The notes beneath the pieces are model-generated. The model was not told the DNA's origin. It did no database searches and was given only the letters and a program-made list of their open reading frames with translations. A stretch of 64,000 bases of DNA, taken from Parabacteroides sp. AD58. GTDB taxonomy: Bacteria; Bacteroidota; Bacteroidia; Bacteroidales; Tannerellaceae. A program made the position numbers and the translations under genes. Below are positions 1-7,975 of the stretch, piece by piece. The stretch is taken from assembly GCF_023744375.2 (NCBI RefSeq), contig NZ_CP146284.1, forward strand, positions 1,736,001 through 1,800,000, given 5' to 3'. Position 1 is the stretch's first letter. Each line of letters starts with the position of its first letter.

Positions 1-818
1 CGTTCCTTTTCATTTGCCTTTTCGATAAGGGCATTGGTGATATTTTCCGTTTCCTGCATCTTTTTGTTCGCCATTTCCAGCTGATGTTCCCGATATTGCC
101 TCGTGGCATCAAGTCGCTTCATTTCCTCCTTCTGCTTCCCAATGATAAAGTCGTTACGTTCCTGATGTTCCTTGCCTGTAACAGCCTTTGACTGCCCACG
201 CTCCATCAGAAGTATGTCGGATGCCAAATTCTGCATTTCTGTCATATCCTCGTCATTGAGCTTGCGGCTCTTGCCTGTGTCATGGTTCATCCAGTCGAAA
301 ACGATATGGGCATGGTAATTTGGCTTGAACCATCTTTCGCCTACTTTGAAACTCTCCCTGTCTTCCGCTTCCGGCTGACCGTTCAGCCAGTGCCCCTCGT
401 CCTTGTGCAGGAAGATCTGGAGTGGAGTGATGCCCCAGCGTCTCTGGCACTCCTCGCCAAACTTGCGAACATCTGCCAGTGTCGTGTCCGGTCTGATGAG
501 CAACACGCCCTCACGGATTGGCGAGCATCCAGCCACCTTGGTGATTTTCCCGTTCCTGCCTTTGCGTTCACGCTCCTTCTCCTGCATCGCACGTCCTGTC
601 TTTTCCTTGACCATCCGCTTGATGTAGTCATAGTGCGCCTGCAGGTCGGGGTTGCCGAAGCCTAGGTTTATCCACTGCTCGTTACCGGCAGTCAGTTCGG
701 GCACGATGTAGATTTGAGACTTGCCGATATTGCGCATGTACTCGGCAGTTCTCCGGTTATGAGCCCCGCTTGATGTGACTCTGCAGGGCTTGATATGTAT
801 GCTTGATTTTGTTGCCAT
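1..818 (-). CDS. MobV-type (Pre/Mob) relaxase, 3' part cut off by window edge
   Basis: A continuous minus-strand frame runs from the ATG at 816-818 to the window edge without a stop, giving about 272 residues of an N-terminal part. The start reads MATKSSIHIKPCRVTSSGAH and is followed by HNRRTAEYMRN. A segment NYHAHIVFDWMN around residue 190 is the HxH-type metal-binding motif of the Pre/Mob (MobV) relaxase family, and the tail becomes a charged helical region, as is usual there. Relaxases of this family nick oriT and lead the strand during mobilization by a co-resident conjugative element. The hairpin-rich segment just upstream (819-1125) is a fitting oriT. It lies in the same direction as the rest of the element. 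Family call is confident; the exact subfamily is not. Confidence 0.88.
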   Translation of the reverse strand, partial: MATKSSIHIKPCRVTSSGAHNRRTAEYMRNIGKSQIYIVPELTAGNEQWINLGFGNPDLQAHYDYIKRMVKEKTGRAMQEKERERKGRNGKITKVAGCSPIREGVLLIRPDTTLADVRKFGEECQRRWGITPLQIFLHKDEGHWLNGQPEAEDRESFKVGERWFKPNYHAHIVFDWMNHDTGKSRKLNDEDMTEMQNLASDILLMERGQSKAVTGKEHQERNDFIIGKQKEEMKRLDATRQYREHQLEMANKKMQETENITNALIEKANEKE

Positions 819-1125
819 ATTCTTAAATTTTGATTCAGGTTGTCTGACTAAAGTTGTTAGCTGATGTCCGCTCATAACCGCACAGGGCTCTTAGGGGTGT
901 AACCCATAAGCGGAGATTGCAAAGAGAGGGTCACTCTTTGCTCGGGGTTCTCAGGGGAGAAACGCCCTGAGTGGGTTCCTAGGGCAAAGTCCTAAGTGGG
1001 ACGGGGCAAAGCCCAGCCCCTCGGGAGAGCCCACAACTACGTAAGCGGAGCGTGTAGTTATAGTGGGCTATATCAATGGCAAGCCATTGTCCGTACACTA
1101 CAACCTCCGGTTTCCCTCTCCTCCG
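819..1125. other. Hairpin-rich oriT-like region upstream of the relaxase gene
   Basis: No gene is supported here. I see a run of inverted repeats: GCAAAGAG/CTCTTTGC (919-941), CTCAGGG/CCCTGAG (about 950-971), GGGGC/GCCCC (about 1003-1020), a compound stem AGCCCAC-ACTAC/GTAGT-GTGGGCT (about 1028-1068) and CAATGGC/GCCATTG (about 1074-1089). MobV relaxases usually act on an oriT directly upstream of their own gene, so this is the best oriT candidate. The nick site is not identified. Confidence 0.6.
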
Positions 1126-1836
1126 TTAAGGAGGGTTTCCGTCACCGCTGCCGATTGGGGATGCACCGACCAGCACAAGCCCCAGATCATCTATCAGCTT
1201 TTGAAGGGCGGGGTTCTTTTCTATCATCCTTTGCAGGATTCTTTCCGCTTCCACCAGATGGTCGGCTGTACAATTTATCCTGCTTTCCCGTATCTGGAAG
1301 ATTATCCAGTCGGCTATGTCAATATGTGCAGCCTTCTGCTCCGGCGTTGCGTTCTTCTCTATGAGGTCAGACACCATCACCTTGCAGAAGGTCATGCCGT
1401 CGGCACGCTCTTTCCATTCGGCATAGGCATCGGCATCCGGAAAGAGAAGCACGGTCCGTCCGGTCAGCACACGGAGCTTTTCCTCCCGCAACTGGCTTTT
1501 GCCTCCTACCGCCAGCCATACATAGCCGGGGAAGAGGGCGGAACCGATAACGGCACTCTTCTCGGATTCCACCAGAACCGCCACCTTGTCAGGATAGACA
1601 TTCAGCAGGTGTTCCCCGAAAAGGCATTGGGAAAGCTGCCATTCCTCCGCCAGTACCCGTTGTCTTTTCAGTATGCTGTGTATCCAGTTCACTGCCGATG
1701 TCTGTCCGTCCTTTACACGGTGTCCGTCCCCGGGATTGTACTGCATCACCTTGCCTGTCCGCACCTTGTTCTCCCGGTCAATCTGCCAGAAGATGACCGC
1801 ACCGTCACGGGTTGCTCCCAGACGGTAATCCTCCAT
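1126..1836 (-). CDS. DUF6371-like primase-associated protein, C-terminal piece of a frameshifted gene
   Basis: A 236-residue frame that reads as the C-terminal, toprim-like half of a DUF6371-type protein found on Bacteroides mobilizable elements ([21 protein letters not shown]-like and FPDADAY segments). The acidic 'LLFPDADAY' stretch around residue 130 is where a toprim-type metal site would be expected. It overlaps the upstream zinc-finger piece (1746-2237) in another frame. The upstream frame begins to read the same DNA out of phase from about 1845 on, so the two were probably one protein of about 370 residues with the break at 1836-1850. The first ATG (1836) is probably internal to the original gene. 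Role in element replication is inferred from family and context. Confidence 0.7.
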   Translation of the reverse strand: MEDYRLGATRDGAVIFWQIDRENKVRTGKVMQYNPGDGHRVKDGQTSAVNWIHSILKRQRVLAEEWQLSQCLFGEHLLNVYPDKVAVLVESEKSAVIGSALFPGYVWLAVGGKSQLREEKLRVLTGRTVLLFPDADAYAEWKERADGMTFCKVMVSDLIEKNATPEQKAAHIDIADWIIFQIRESRINCTADHLVEAERILQRMIEKNPALQKLIDDLGLVLVGASPIGSGDGNPP

Positions 1837-2237
1837 AACCTTTTCAGCACTTCCTTTGCCTTGCAGCCGTAATAGGAATCAAGCAGTGCTGAAAGGAAAC
1901 GGCAGAAGTTGCTATGCACGCTCTGCGATTTCTCCACATAGTGCGGCGAAATGTAACCGATGGCTGTCTGTTGCAGCGGTTGCTTGGGCTTCTGCGCCAT
2001 ACATTGCCTGCCGGAAGAGAAATCACCGGCGGTCCGGCATTCGGGGTGGTCGTGAAAATACTGTTTGGGCGTATAATGATACCCGCAGCCGCTTTCGTGG
2101 TTGCACCTGCCGACTGACGGGTGAAGGGGCGTACCGCTTTCGTCCACGTAGTAGGCGAAGGAATGTCTGTCCCCGCAATTCGGACAGGTATGCCGTGTTG
2201 ACGTTCCTTTATATTTCTGTAATGAATAGTTGCTCAT
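1746..2237 (-). CDS. Zinc-finger N-terminal piece of the frameshifted DUF6371-like gene
   Basis: The first about 130 residues contain a Zn-ribbon-like pattern: [15 protein letters not shown] near residue 19, then [13 protein letters not shown] near residue 45, typical of the N-terminus of DUF6371/primase-like proteins on Bacteroides elements. After KEVLK (about residue 130) the frame turns into unrelated, arginine-rich sequence that is an out-of-phase reading of the following piece. A one-base insertion near 1848 would restore [15 protein letters not shown], so I infer a single-base deletion, or a sequencing error. The start at 2237 follows 29 bases of overlap with a small upstream frame. The intact product would bind or prime element DNA; this copy is likely broken. 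Confidence 0.7.
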   Translation of the reverse strand: MSNYSLQKYKGTSTRHTCPNCGDRHSFAYYVDESGTPLHPSVGRCNHESGCGYHYTPKQYFHDHPECRTAGDFSSGRQCMAQKPKQPLQQTAIGYISPHYVEKSQSVHSNFCRFLSALLDSYYGCKAKEVLKRLWRITVWEQPVTVRSSSGRLTGRTRCGQAR

Positions 2238-2418
2238 GACTTTTTTTGATGATTGGTTTTCTACTGTTGTCCCGCTGTCCCACTGTCCCGCCCCCTAAAG
2301 GCTGGGACAGTGGGACACTTGGGACACTCTGGAAAATCAGGACCCAGTTTGTATGCTCCCATGTCCTGTAAATGATACGGTCAGCTGTCATACAGACGTG
2401 TGCAGGCTGCTTTTTCAT
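2209..2418 (-). CDS. Small hypothetical protein overlapping the ATPase gene stop
   Basis: A 69-residue frame whose ATG (2416-2418) overlaps the TGA of the upstream ATPase gene by four bases (ATGA), the geometry of translational coupling. It ends 29 bases inside the next gene. No family recognised. Its middle, [17 protein letters not shown], resembles the C-terminal tail of the upstream ATPase (VPGVPLSRPKENGTMGQ), because both are encoded by related GTCCC/GGGAC hairpin DNA. It may be a real peptide or only a by-product of that DNA repeat. Confidence 0.35.
   Translation of the reverse strand: MKKQPAHVCMTADRIIYRTWEHTNWVLIFQSVPSVPLSQPLGGGTVGQRDNSRKPIIKKSHEQLFITEI
2268..2325. repeat. GTCCC/GGGAC hairpin between ATPase and primase-like genes
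   Basis: A perfect 13-bp inverted repeat, GTCCCACTGTCCC (2277-2289) and GGGACAGTGGGAC (2304-2316), with further GTCCC and GGGAC pentamers on both sides. A related set lies inside the ATPase gene (2477-2556). It could act as an attenuator, or as binding sites for the element's replication proteins; there is no T-run directly after it. Confidence 0.6.
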
Positions 2419-3560
2419 GGTTTGTCCTCCTTTTCATGTCCTGCAAACAGCTCCGCCTGCCTTGCTTCTCCTGCTGTCCCGCTTGTCCCATCTGTCCCAT
2501 GCTGTCCCATTGTCCCGTTCTCCTTGGGACGGGACAGCGGGACACCCGGGACGGCAGCGTTCCAGTCCTCCTTGCTGCGCTGGATTATCCGGCTGACGGT
2601 GGACTTGCCGCAATTGACCTGCGAGGCAATCTCCCGGACTGACTTCCCGGATTGGGACAGTTGCAGGATAAGGCAATCCCTTTGTCCCGATTCGTTGTCA
2701 CCCGGTTTCTTCAGGTGTTCCTTTTCGGTTGAATAGCCCCTGAACACGAATTGCAGGAAGGCATCCGTTTTCTCAATCTCATAGACAATCACATTGTCGG
2801 CATCGTACGAGAATGTCCCGTAACGGACCTTGAGCTGCTTCACATAGCGGAGTCCCCCATCCAGTGCGCTTTTCCCGATGATAAACACGCTGTCAAAGAA
2901 ATTGTAGAGCCGCTTGCTTCCGGCAAGGTCGTTGGACGTGATGGGACAGTCCAGTGAACGCTTTGGGGTGTGTGCCAGGACAAGGATGGAAAGCCCGTAT
3001 CTCTTTTTGAGATTGTTGAGCTGTATCATCAGCCGTCCCGCCGCATCGCCTTTCTCCATGGCACAGCACAGGTAAGTAAGGTTGTCAACGATGAATATCC
3101 TGCAGCGGGTCTGTTGTGCCATCTGTTCTATGCTGCCGATGATCGTCCCTTCAAAGTCGGCATCCAGAAGGGCGTCACAGTCAAGCGATACCCGGTACAG
3201 CCTTTCGGGAAAAATGTAAGGCTTTCCGTACTCGTCGGTATAGCGGAGCTGGAATTGCTTTTCTGACAGTTCAAAGTCCAGATAAAGCACGTTGTCAGTC
3301 CGGGCGATACGGTCGGCTATCTGCACGGCAAGGATGGATTTTCCCACGTTGGAATCCGCAAAGAGGCAGGACAGTTCCCCCTCGTACCAGAAGCTGTCCC
3401 ACAACGCACGGGGCGTGGGCAGCTGCGATGCTTCGAGTATGGTCCGGTTGGCGGTCTTTATGCTCATCACGCCAATATTTTCCGGCATACCGTTCTGCAT
3501 CTGGGCTGCCCTCGTCAGGTCGCCATGTATCATGCTGATATAGTTCTTGTCCTCTTCCAT
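2415..3560 (-). CDS. RecA-like AAA ATPase (RepA/AAA_25 type) with C-terminal HTH
   Basis: A 381-residue protein with a Walker A motif, FADSNVGKSI, about residue 65, a Walker B-like RIFIVDN about residue 155, and VLAHTPKRS about residue 195, the layout of RepA-type hexameric helicase-like ATPases (AAA_25). Residues about 285-325 form a helix-turn-helix (SVREIASQVNCGKSTVSRII). Such ATPases on mobilizable elements help replicate the excised circle. The gene starts five bases after the stop of the excisionase-like gene and overlaps the next frame by ATGA, so the genes are probably cotranscribed. The last about 30 residues are low complexity, encoded by repeated GGGACA units (see repeat entry at 2477). 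Family call is confident, substrate inferred. Confidence 0.85.
   Translation of the reverse strand: MEEDKNYISMIHGDLTRAAQMQNGMPENIGVMSIKTANRTILEASQLPTPRALWDSFWYEGELSCLFADSNVGKSILAVQIADRIARTDNVLYLDFELSEKQFQLRYTDEYGKPYIFPERLYRVSLDCDALLDADFEGTIIGSIEQMAQQTRCRIFIVDNLTYLCCAMEKGDAAGRLMIQLNNLKKRYGLSILVLAHTPKRSLDCPITSNDLAGSKRLYNFFDSVFIIGKSALDGGLRYVKQLKVRYGTFSYDADNVIVYEIEKTDAFLQFVFRGYSTEKEHLKKPGDNESGQRDCLILQLSQSGKSVREIASQVNCGKSTVSRIIQRSKEDWNAAVPGVPLSRPKENGTMGQHGTDGTSGTAGEARQAELFAGHEKEDKP
2477..2556. repeat. GGGACA repeat cluster inside the 3' end of the ATPase gene
   Basis: On the plus strand there are at least five GTCCC units at 5-10 bp steps (2477-2520), then GGGAC units in the opposite sense (2524-2552), making a large imperfect hairpin inside coding sequence. 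The pattern is shared with 2268-2325 and looks like an iteron array rather than ordinary coding bias. Confidence 0.5.
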
Positions 3561-3565
3561 GGCTC

Positions 3566-3940
3566 TTACCAGTTACGTTGGCCGGGCTTGCGGCGGTGGG
3601 AGGAGGACATGGATTCGCTGAGTTCCTCATCGGACAGGGGTACGGGATTCTTGCGGGAGGATTCCAGCCATCTGTCCAGTTCGTCACGGTAAAGGCAATA
3701 ACGTTTGCCGGGCTTGGTGGCCGGAATGCTTCCGTCCGACAGTTTCATGTAGAGCGTTCCCTTGGGAATACCGAGATATTCCGCCGCTTCATCCACGGAC
3801 ATGGGGACATGGGTGTCCACCGCCTTTGCATTGTTCACACTGCGCTGCTCGGTAAGCAGGCTTTTCAAGCTCATCACTTCGTCCCGAAGCTGGGCTACGA
3901 CCTCCGGTAGGTCGTTGAATGTAATCACTGTTTTTTCCAT
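3566..3940 (-). CDS. Excisionase-like helix-turn-helix protein
   Basis: Starting at the ATG at 3938-3940 the product is 124 residues (MEKTVITFNDLPEVV...). A coiled N-terminal part is followed by MSVDEAAEYLGIPKGTLYMK and a basic recognition segment IPATKPGKRYCLYRDELDRW, which is the MerR-like HTH_17 fold of excisionases and related DNA-binding proteins. A longer frame exists upstream to 4009, but it would include the operator-like palindrome at 3995-4010, so I prefer the shorter start. The gene sits directly before the ATPase gene. It may direct excision of the element or control the operon; the sequence does not separate these. Confidence 0.8.
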   Translation of the reverse strand: MEKTVITFNDLPEVVAQLRDEVMSLKSLLTEQRSVNNAKAVDTHVPMSVDEAAEYLGIPKGTLYMKLSDGSIPATKPGKRYCLYRDELDRWLESSRKNPVPLSDEELSESMSSSHRRKPGQRNW

Positions 3941-3991
3941 TTGCGTACTCGCCTCTTTTGTAAGGCTTGGCGCAAAGGACAGCAATGATAT

Positions 3992-4042
3992 GACCGTGAA
4001 TATCTTCACGAAAGGTCATTGCAAAATAATTTCCGAATAACG
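3992..4042 (-). promoter_or_regulatory. Operator-like module upstream of the excisionase-like gene
   Basis: Contains the palindrome CGTGAATATCTTCACG (3995-4010) followed on the plus strand by TCATTGCAAAATAATTTCCG. A near copy lies upstream of the integrase gene (6418-6468). It is 55 bases from the chosen start at 3940. The shared palindrome suggests one regulator for both genes. Confidence 0.55.
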
Positions 4043-4150
4043 ATGTCCAACCGTGAATGACGGGCAAAGCTATTCGGGAAACAATGAGATACAGGCTGTT
4101 ACGTGTTGCCTGATACTTGTCGTTATTGCTGTTATATCCCCGGGAAACGG

Positions 4151-4981
4151 TCAACTGTTCATTTCCCGTGCATAATCTTCGGGATAATGGAAGTCCAGAC
4201 TGCCGTTTTCGGGTTCGTCAATGGGAATCAGCGTCTTTGACGGATCGACCTTGAAGTTCTTTATGGTCGCTATATCCGTGTCGGCAAATTCACGTGGGAA
4301 AAGGTTTTTGATAAAATTGGCACGGTTGTCCCCGTTGTAGTATTTCTTGTACATGAAACGCTCGGAAATGTTCCACACGAAATGGCGGAGCGGAATGTTG
4401 GTAATATCCCGGGTCAGCCGTCCTGTTATCGGCTTGGGCTTGTAGCTGTGAAGGCACATCCACTTGTTGACCTCGGCACAGATATGGTTGACGGTCTCCT
4501 TGTCTGCAATACGGGGCATGACGAAGTGGATGTACTCCATGACCATGCGGATCCGTTCCGTCTCTTCCTGCTTCTGTCTGTCCTCATAGCTGGCACGGTT
4601 CTTTTCGTGAAGTTCCGGGGCAATGGCAATCTCTACCGGTTTTATATCCGGGGTTGCTTCCCCGTTTGTCGGTATCGGTGTCGGAGCTGCAGGTTCATTC
4701 GCATTCTGTGGCTGTTCTTCCTGAGCCTTTATGATTCCGGCAGATGCCTTTTTCTTGCCGGACTTGAGTTTCCAGATCTCGTATGAGTCGAAAATGACCG
4801 TCTGGAAAGAGAGATAGAACAGCCAGCCGAGAATGTTGCTGCATACAAAGACTATCAGCCTTACAAAATTGTCCTGATTGAAACTTGCGGAGACAATCAG
4901 TGTGATAAAAAAGGAAATCAGGCAGATGGCAACGCCGATGAATCCCAGAATGATGTATTTGTCCTTTATCGTTGGTTCCAT
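4151..4981 (-). CDS. Hypothetical membrane-anchored protein of the element
   Basis: A 276-residue protein with two N-terminal membrane segments (about residues 9-31, IILGFIGVAICLISFFITLI, and 40-62, LIVFVCSNILGWLFYLSF), a proline/alanine-rich linker (about 90-130), then a soluble domain rich in charged residues that includes a conserved-looking MVMEYIHFVMPRIADKETV helix. I do not recognise a named family. It lies between the excisionase-like gene and the integrase, with gaps of about 210 and 240 bases, so it may have its own promoter. The soluble C-terminus would face the cytoplasm if both helices form a hairpin. Confidence 0.7.
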   Translation of the reverse strand: MEPTIKDKYIILGFIGVAICLISFFITLIVSASFNQDNFVRLIVFVCSNILGWLFYLSFQTVIFDSYEIWKLKSGKKKASAGIIKAQEEQPQNANEPAAPTPIPTNGEATPDIKPVEIAIAPELHEKNRASYEDRQKQEETERIRMVMEYIHFVMPRIADKETVNHICAEVNKWMCLHSYKPKPITGRLTRDITNIPLRHFVWNISERFMYKKYYNGDNRANFIKNLFPREFADTDIATIKNFKVDPSKTLIPIDEPENGSLDFHYPEDYAREMNS

Positions 4982-5164
4982 ATCGTTTTTTCGGTTATTA
5001 CTTGTAACTGTCAGGTCTTTGCAAATTTAATGGTATTCTTCCAATTATTACTCATTAGCCTTGGTTGGCGGTTTCTTTTTCAATGTTTTTCACCAAAAGT
5101 CCGGAATCATACCCGATTATCATACTATAATGACTTTTTAAGGAATGGTGCCATCAGAAACAGA

Positions 5165-5200
5165 GGGAGCGGTTAAAGCCTGCACGCAATAACCGCTCCC
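5165..5200 (-). terminator. Terminator-like hairpin after the integrase gene
   Basis: Perfect 11-bp inverted repeat GGGAGCGGTTA (5165-5175) and TAACCGCTCCC (5190-5200), 23 bases past the integrase stop. No long T-run follows, so termination strength is uncertain. Confidence 0.6.
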
Positions 5201-5222
5201 CCTGAATATCCTGAAACAAGGC

Positions 5223-6341
5223 CTATGCCTCCTTGCGTTTCAGGGTTATCTTGTCCACCACCTCGCACATCTGCTGTGCAGCCATCTTGGAATAGATCTG
5301 TGTGGTGGTAATGTTCTTGTGTCCCAGACAGGCTTGTATGACAGCCATGTCCGTGCCCATTTCCACGTGCAGGCTTCCGAATGAATGCCGGGTGCAATGG
5401 AAGGTTATCTTCTTGGTTATGCCTGCCGCCGACAGCCAACGTTTCAGGGGTCCCTGCAGCATCTTGTCCTTGAAGCCCTCGAAGATAAGCCCTTCATGCC
5501 GCTCCCCGAGCAGTCCGTAGGCTTCATCACTGATGGGATTGTGTACGATCTGCTTCGTCTTCTGCATACGGGTGGTAACGAACATCTTGCCGTTGGTGTA
5601 CGGCTGTATCTGCTGCCAGGTAAGCTGCCTGATGTCGCTCTTTCTCAATCCCGTCAGGCAGGCGAAAAGGAAAGCCCTTTTCAGAACCTCTTCCTCGCAT
5701 GGCGTTTCGGCAAGCCGTATCAGTTCCTCCTGGCTCAGATGCTCCCTCATGGTGGGAATACTCTCGATACGATCCAGAAAGCCGTTGGGATTCTCCTTTA
5801 TCTTCCTGTCACGGTAGGCCGTATGCAGGACGGCACGGAAAGCTGACCAGTAGCCTGCCGCAGAATTGATATGCAGCTTTTGGTTGGTGTGTATGGTCTG
5901 GGGAGCGTTCAGCAGGTACTCCATGAACTTGCGGCACAGGTCCACGTCCACCTCTTCAAAGGTACATTTGCCGCCCACGAACCGCTCGAAGTGCTTGTAG
6001 ACGTGCTGCCACTTGATATTCCTCCTGTCTGCCAGTTCCTTGAAGTAGGCGAGGAAATCCCCTTTCATCCTGGCCTTGTCAAAGAAGCCGTTGTTCTCGT
6101 TGAAGATGGCTTCGTAACGCCTGTTGCGGAGTATCTCCGCCTTCTTCATCATGCGTGCGTTGAAGTCACGCTCCTGCTGGTTGGCAGGTTTGGCAAAAAT
6201 GTAAATACCCAGAGCTTCACGTGTGATCACTTTCATGGTGGTGTTGTCACGGTAGCCGGGATAATAGTCCAGACACAGCGAATACTGTGTACCGTTCTTG
6301 ATCTTGCGCTTGCGCAAGGTTACTGTCTTGCATTTACTCAT
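5223..6341 (-). CDS. Tyrosine recombinase / integrase
   Basis: A 372-residue site-specific recombinase. The N-terminal part has the arm- and core-binding SAM-like domain (KWQHVYKHFERFVGGKCTFEE is near residue 110; quoted only as a landmark). The catalytic residues are visible: arginine in LTGLRKSDIRQLTW (about residue 230), HCTRHSFGSLH (about 312), LGHKNITTTQIYSKM (about 338) with the nucleophilic tyrosine. Length and order match integrases of Bacteroides mobilizable elements. It would integrate and excise the element. The gene is preceded by an operator-like module at 6418-6468 that is shared with the excisionase-like gene, and followed by a hairpin. Confidence 0.93.
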   Translation of the reverse strand: MSKCKTVTLRKRKIKNGTQYSLCLDYYPGYRDNTTMKVITREALGIYIFAKPANQQERDFNARMMKKAEILRNRRYEAIFNENNGFFDKARMKGDFLAYFKELADRRNIKWQHVYKHFERFVGGKCTFEEVDVDLCRKFMEYLLNAPQTIHTNQKLHINSAAGYWSAFRAVLHTAYRDRKIKENPNGFLDRIESIPTMREHLSQEELIRLAETPCEEEVLKRAFLFACLTGLRKSDIRQLTWQQIQPYTNGKMFVTTRMQKTKQIVHNPISDEAYGLLGERHEGLIFEGFKDKMLQGPLKRWLSAAGITKKITFHCTRHSFGSLHVEMGTDMAVIQACLGHKNITTTQIYSKMAAQQMCEVVDKITLKRKEA

Positions 6342-6417
6342 ATTGATGATGTTTTAACTGGTTGTACATTTCCGGAGGTGTCTCCGTGTTCACGGTGGCA
6401 AAGGAACAACGTGAAAC

Positions 6418-6468
6418 AGCCGTGAATATCTCCACGACAATCATTTTGAAATAATTTTCGGGTAATGG
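6418..6468 (-). promoter_or_regulatory. Operator-like module upstream of the integrase gene
   Basis: CGTGAATATCTCCACG at 6421-6436, followed by CATTTTGAAATAATTTTCGG. It matches the module at 3992-4042 over about 45 bases with scattered changes, including the palindrome core CGTGAATATCT. It lies 80 bases before the integrase ATG and just after the stop of the upstream HTH gene. Confidence 0.55.
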
Positions 6469-6481
6469 CGGTTGCTTGCGG

Positions 6482-7417
6482 TTATTTGTTCCTTTCAGCC
6501 ATGACACGCTCCACGTCGGAGCGCAGAAGCAGGTTCTTCACGCCGACCTTTATCTTTTCGATGTGCTTAACCTTGACGATATGGCAGATGTTGGCGGAGG
6601 AAAGCCCGTAAATCTGCCGGACCTGTTCCACGGTGTAATAACGCTCGTCGTTCACAAGGTCGGTTCTGCGGAGTTCGTCCAGATGGGACTTGGAGTAATA
6701 GGTGCGGCCGTATTCTCTTTTGGTCGGTATCCTGTGCCGGTAGGCGTATGCCCGGAGTGCGGCAGGCTTCATGCCGAACTGCTCTTCCGCTTCTTCAGTC
6801 AGGAGCCAGTCGGTGATACTTTCCATATCAACAGCCGTACCGAAGAACTCGTCAACATGCTTCTTGCTGTAATAGTTCTTTCCAGCGATACGGCAGATGG
6901 GGATGCGGTTGCGTTTGGCGGTGGTATAGAGCCATGACTGCTTGACTTTATAAAGGGATATCACCTCTTCACCGGAATAGAAGTCCGGCACTTCATCGGT
7001 TACCTTTTCCCTTTTTTCTTTTTTCGCCGGGAAGGAAGATGAAGCGTTTTTTTTCGGTGTGGAAGTGCTGCCGGGCAGGATGCGGTGGTAGGGATTACCC
7101 TCCAGCATCCGCTCGATGTCGGCTCTGCGGATGAATGCCATGCGGTTGCTGATGCGTGAGGCTTTCAGCTTACCCATGGCTACAAGTTTATAGATGTACT
7201 GTCGGGAACAGCCCATGAGTATGGCTGCTTTGGAAAAGGTGAGATACTCCTGATGCTGTATCTCCATGATTGGCCGGACGGCCTTGAAGAGGTTGTTCTT
7301 CTGTGTCATTCTGGCTCGCCGGGCTTCCGCCTGACAAGCCTCGCTGCAATACCTTTGCATTCCGCTGCGGGTAACAAAGGACTTGCCGCAAAAACTGCAT
7401 TTTCGGGTTGCTTTCAT
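6482..7417 (-). CDS. Multi-HTH DNA-binding protein with zinc finger
   Basis: A 311-residue protein. The first about 35 residues hold a zinc-finger pattern, CSFCGKSF...YCSEACQ. Then come several excisionase-like helix-turn-helix units: LTFSKAAILMGCSRQYIYKL (about residue 58), YSGEEVISLYKVKQSWLYTT (about 150), a third around ALRAYAYRHRIPT (about 225), and YTVEQVRQIYGLSSANICHI (about 265), each followed by a YYSKSH-like wing. The 'IPTKREYGRTYYSKSHLDE' type repeat is typical of Bacteroides element regulators. It is probably a DNA-binding factor for excision or integrase control. It is the last gene before the element boundary, next to a repeat region (7479-7600) that it might bind. Confidence 0.8.
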   Translation of the reverse strand: MKATRKCSFCGKSFVTRSGMQRYCSEACQAEARRARMTQKNNLFKAVRPIMEIQHQEYLTFSKAAILMGCSRQYIYKLVAMGKLKASRISNRMAFIRRADIERMLEGNPYHRILPGSTSTPKKNASSSFPAKKEKREKVTDEVPDFYSGEEVISLYKVKQSWLYTTAKRNRIPICRIAGKNYYSKKHVDEFFGTAVDMESITDWLLTEEAEEQFGMKPAALRAYAYRHRIPTKREYGRTYYSKSHLDELRRTDLVNDERYYTVEQVRQIYGLSSANICHIVKVKHIEKIKVGVKNLLLRSDVERVMAERNK

Positions 7418-7478
7418 ACTGCTTTATCGTTTACTGGTTCATTTCTTCAATCCTGTATTCCTGAAGTGGTGAACGGAT

Positions 7479-7600
7479 GTAAACGGCAGTCAACGGTTGT
7501 CGCCTTTCTACACGATGTGACCGTCACTGAATGTTGGGGCGGATATTGTCGCTTGTCGTAAACGGTTGTAAACCCTTGTCAACTGTCTGCACGGTGTGAC
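7479..7600. repeat. Two long imperfect direct repeats at the element end
   Basis: The segments 7479-7522 (GTAAACGGCAGTCAACGG ... TCTACACGATGTGAC) and 7558-7600 (GTAAACGGTTGTAAACCC ... TCTGCACGGTGTGAC) match at both ends, with the unit GTCAAC also repeated within. They lie upstream of the multi-HTH gene, close to the inferred right end of the element, where arm-type binding sites for integrase or excision factors are expected. No att core was identified. Confidence 0.5.
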
Positions 7601-7769
7601 AAAAAACAAGCCCCGCAAATTCTCCACGTCAGAAATACGTCTCAAAAATATGTGGAAATTTGGGAAGCATCAAAAAGCAGCCGAAAAGTGTTAATTTTTA
7701 GAATGTGTTGATAATTAAATGTTTATGTTTGGATATTTCTGATTGTTTTTGGTTGTTCTACGCTTCTAA

Positions 7770-7940
7770 ATACATATTTTGGAATTTAAATTTGAAGGTT
7801 CGGCTGAAGAAGCATTGGCACAGATAGAAGCGAACAATTATGCCCTTCCTTTTTCTTCTGATAATCGTACGCTTTTCAAAATAGGTATAAACTTTAGCAG
7901 TAAAACCAGAAATATAGAAAAATGGATCGTGGCCAGATAA
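7770..7940 (+). pseudogene. 3' remnant of an AAA-ATPase-like / PD-(D/E)XK nuclease gene
   Basis: After a stop at 7767-7769, a frame of 56 residues runs to TAA at 7938-7940: it begins IHILEFKFEGSAEEALAQIE and ends INFSSKTRNIEKWIV. This is the C-terminal end of the large family that joins an N-terminal AAA-ATPase-like domain to a C-terminal PDDEXK_9 nuclease-like domain; the 'LEFKF' contains the ExK part of that fold. The rest of the gene (several hundred residues) is missing here. Either the integrative element inserted into this gene, with the 5' part beyond the left edge of the window, or the gene had decayed before. No start codon; not expected to be functional. Confidence 0.65.
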
Positions 7941-7975
7941 CCCGAAAAAGTTAGGAATCTAACCAGATATTCTTT

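Noticed and set aside
282..665. Plus-strand frame of 127 residues opposite the relaxase
   Set aside because: The minus-strand frame has relaxase motifs over the same bases.
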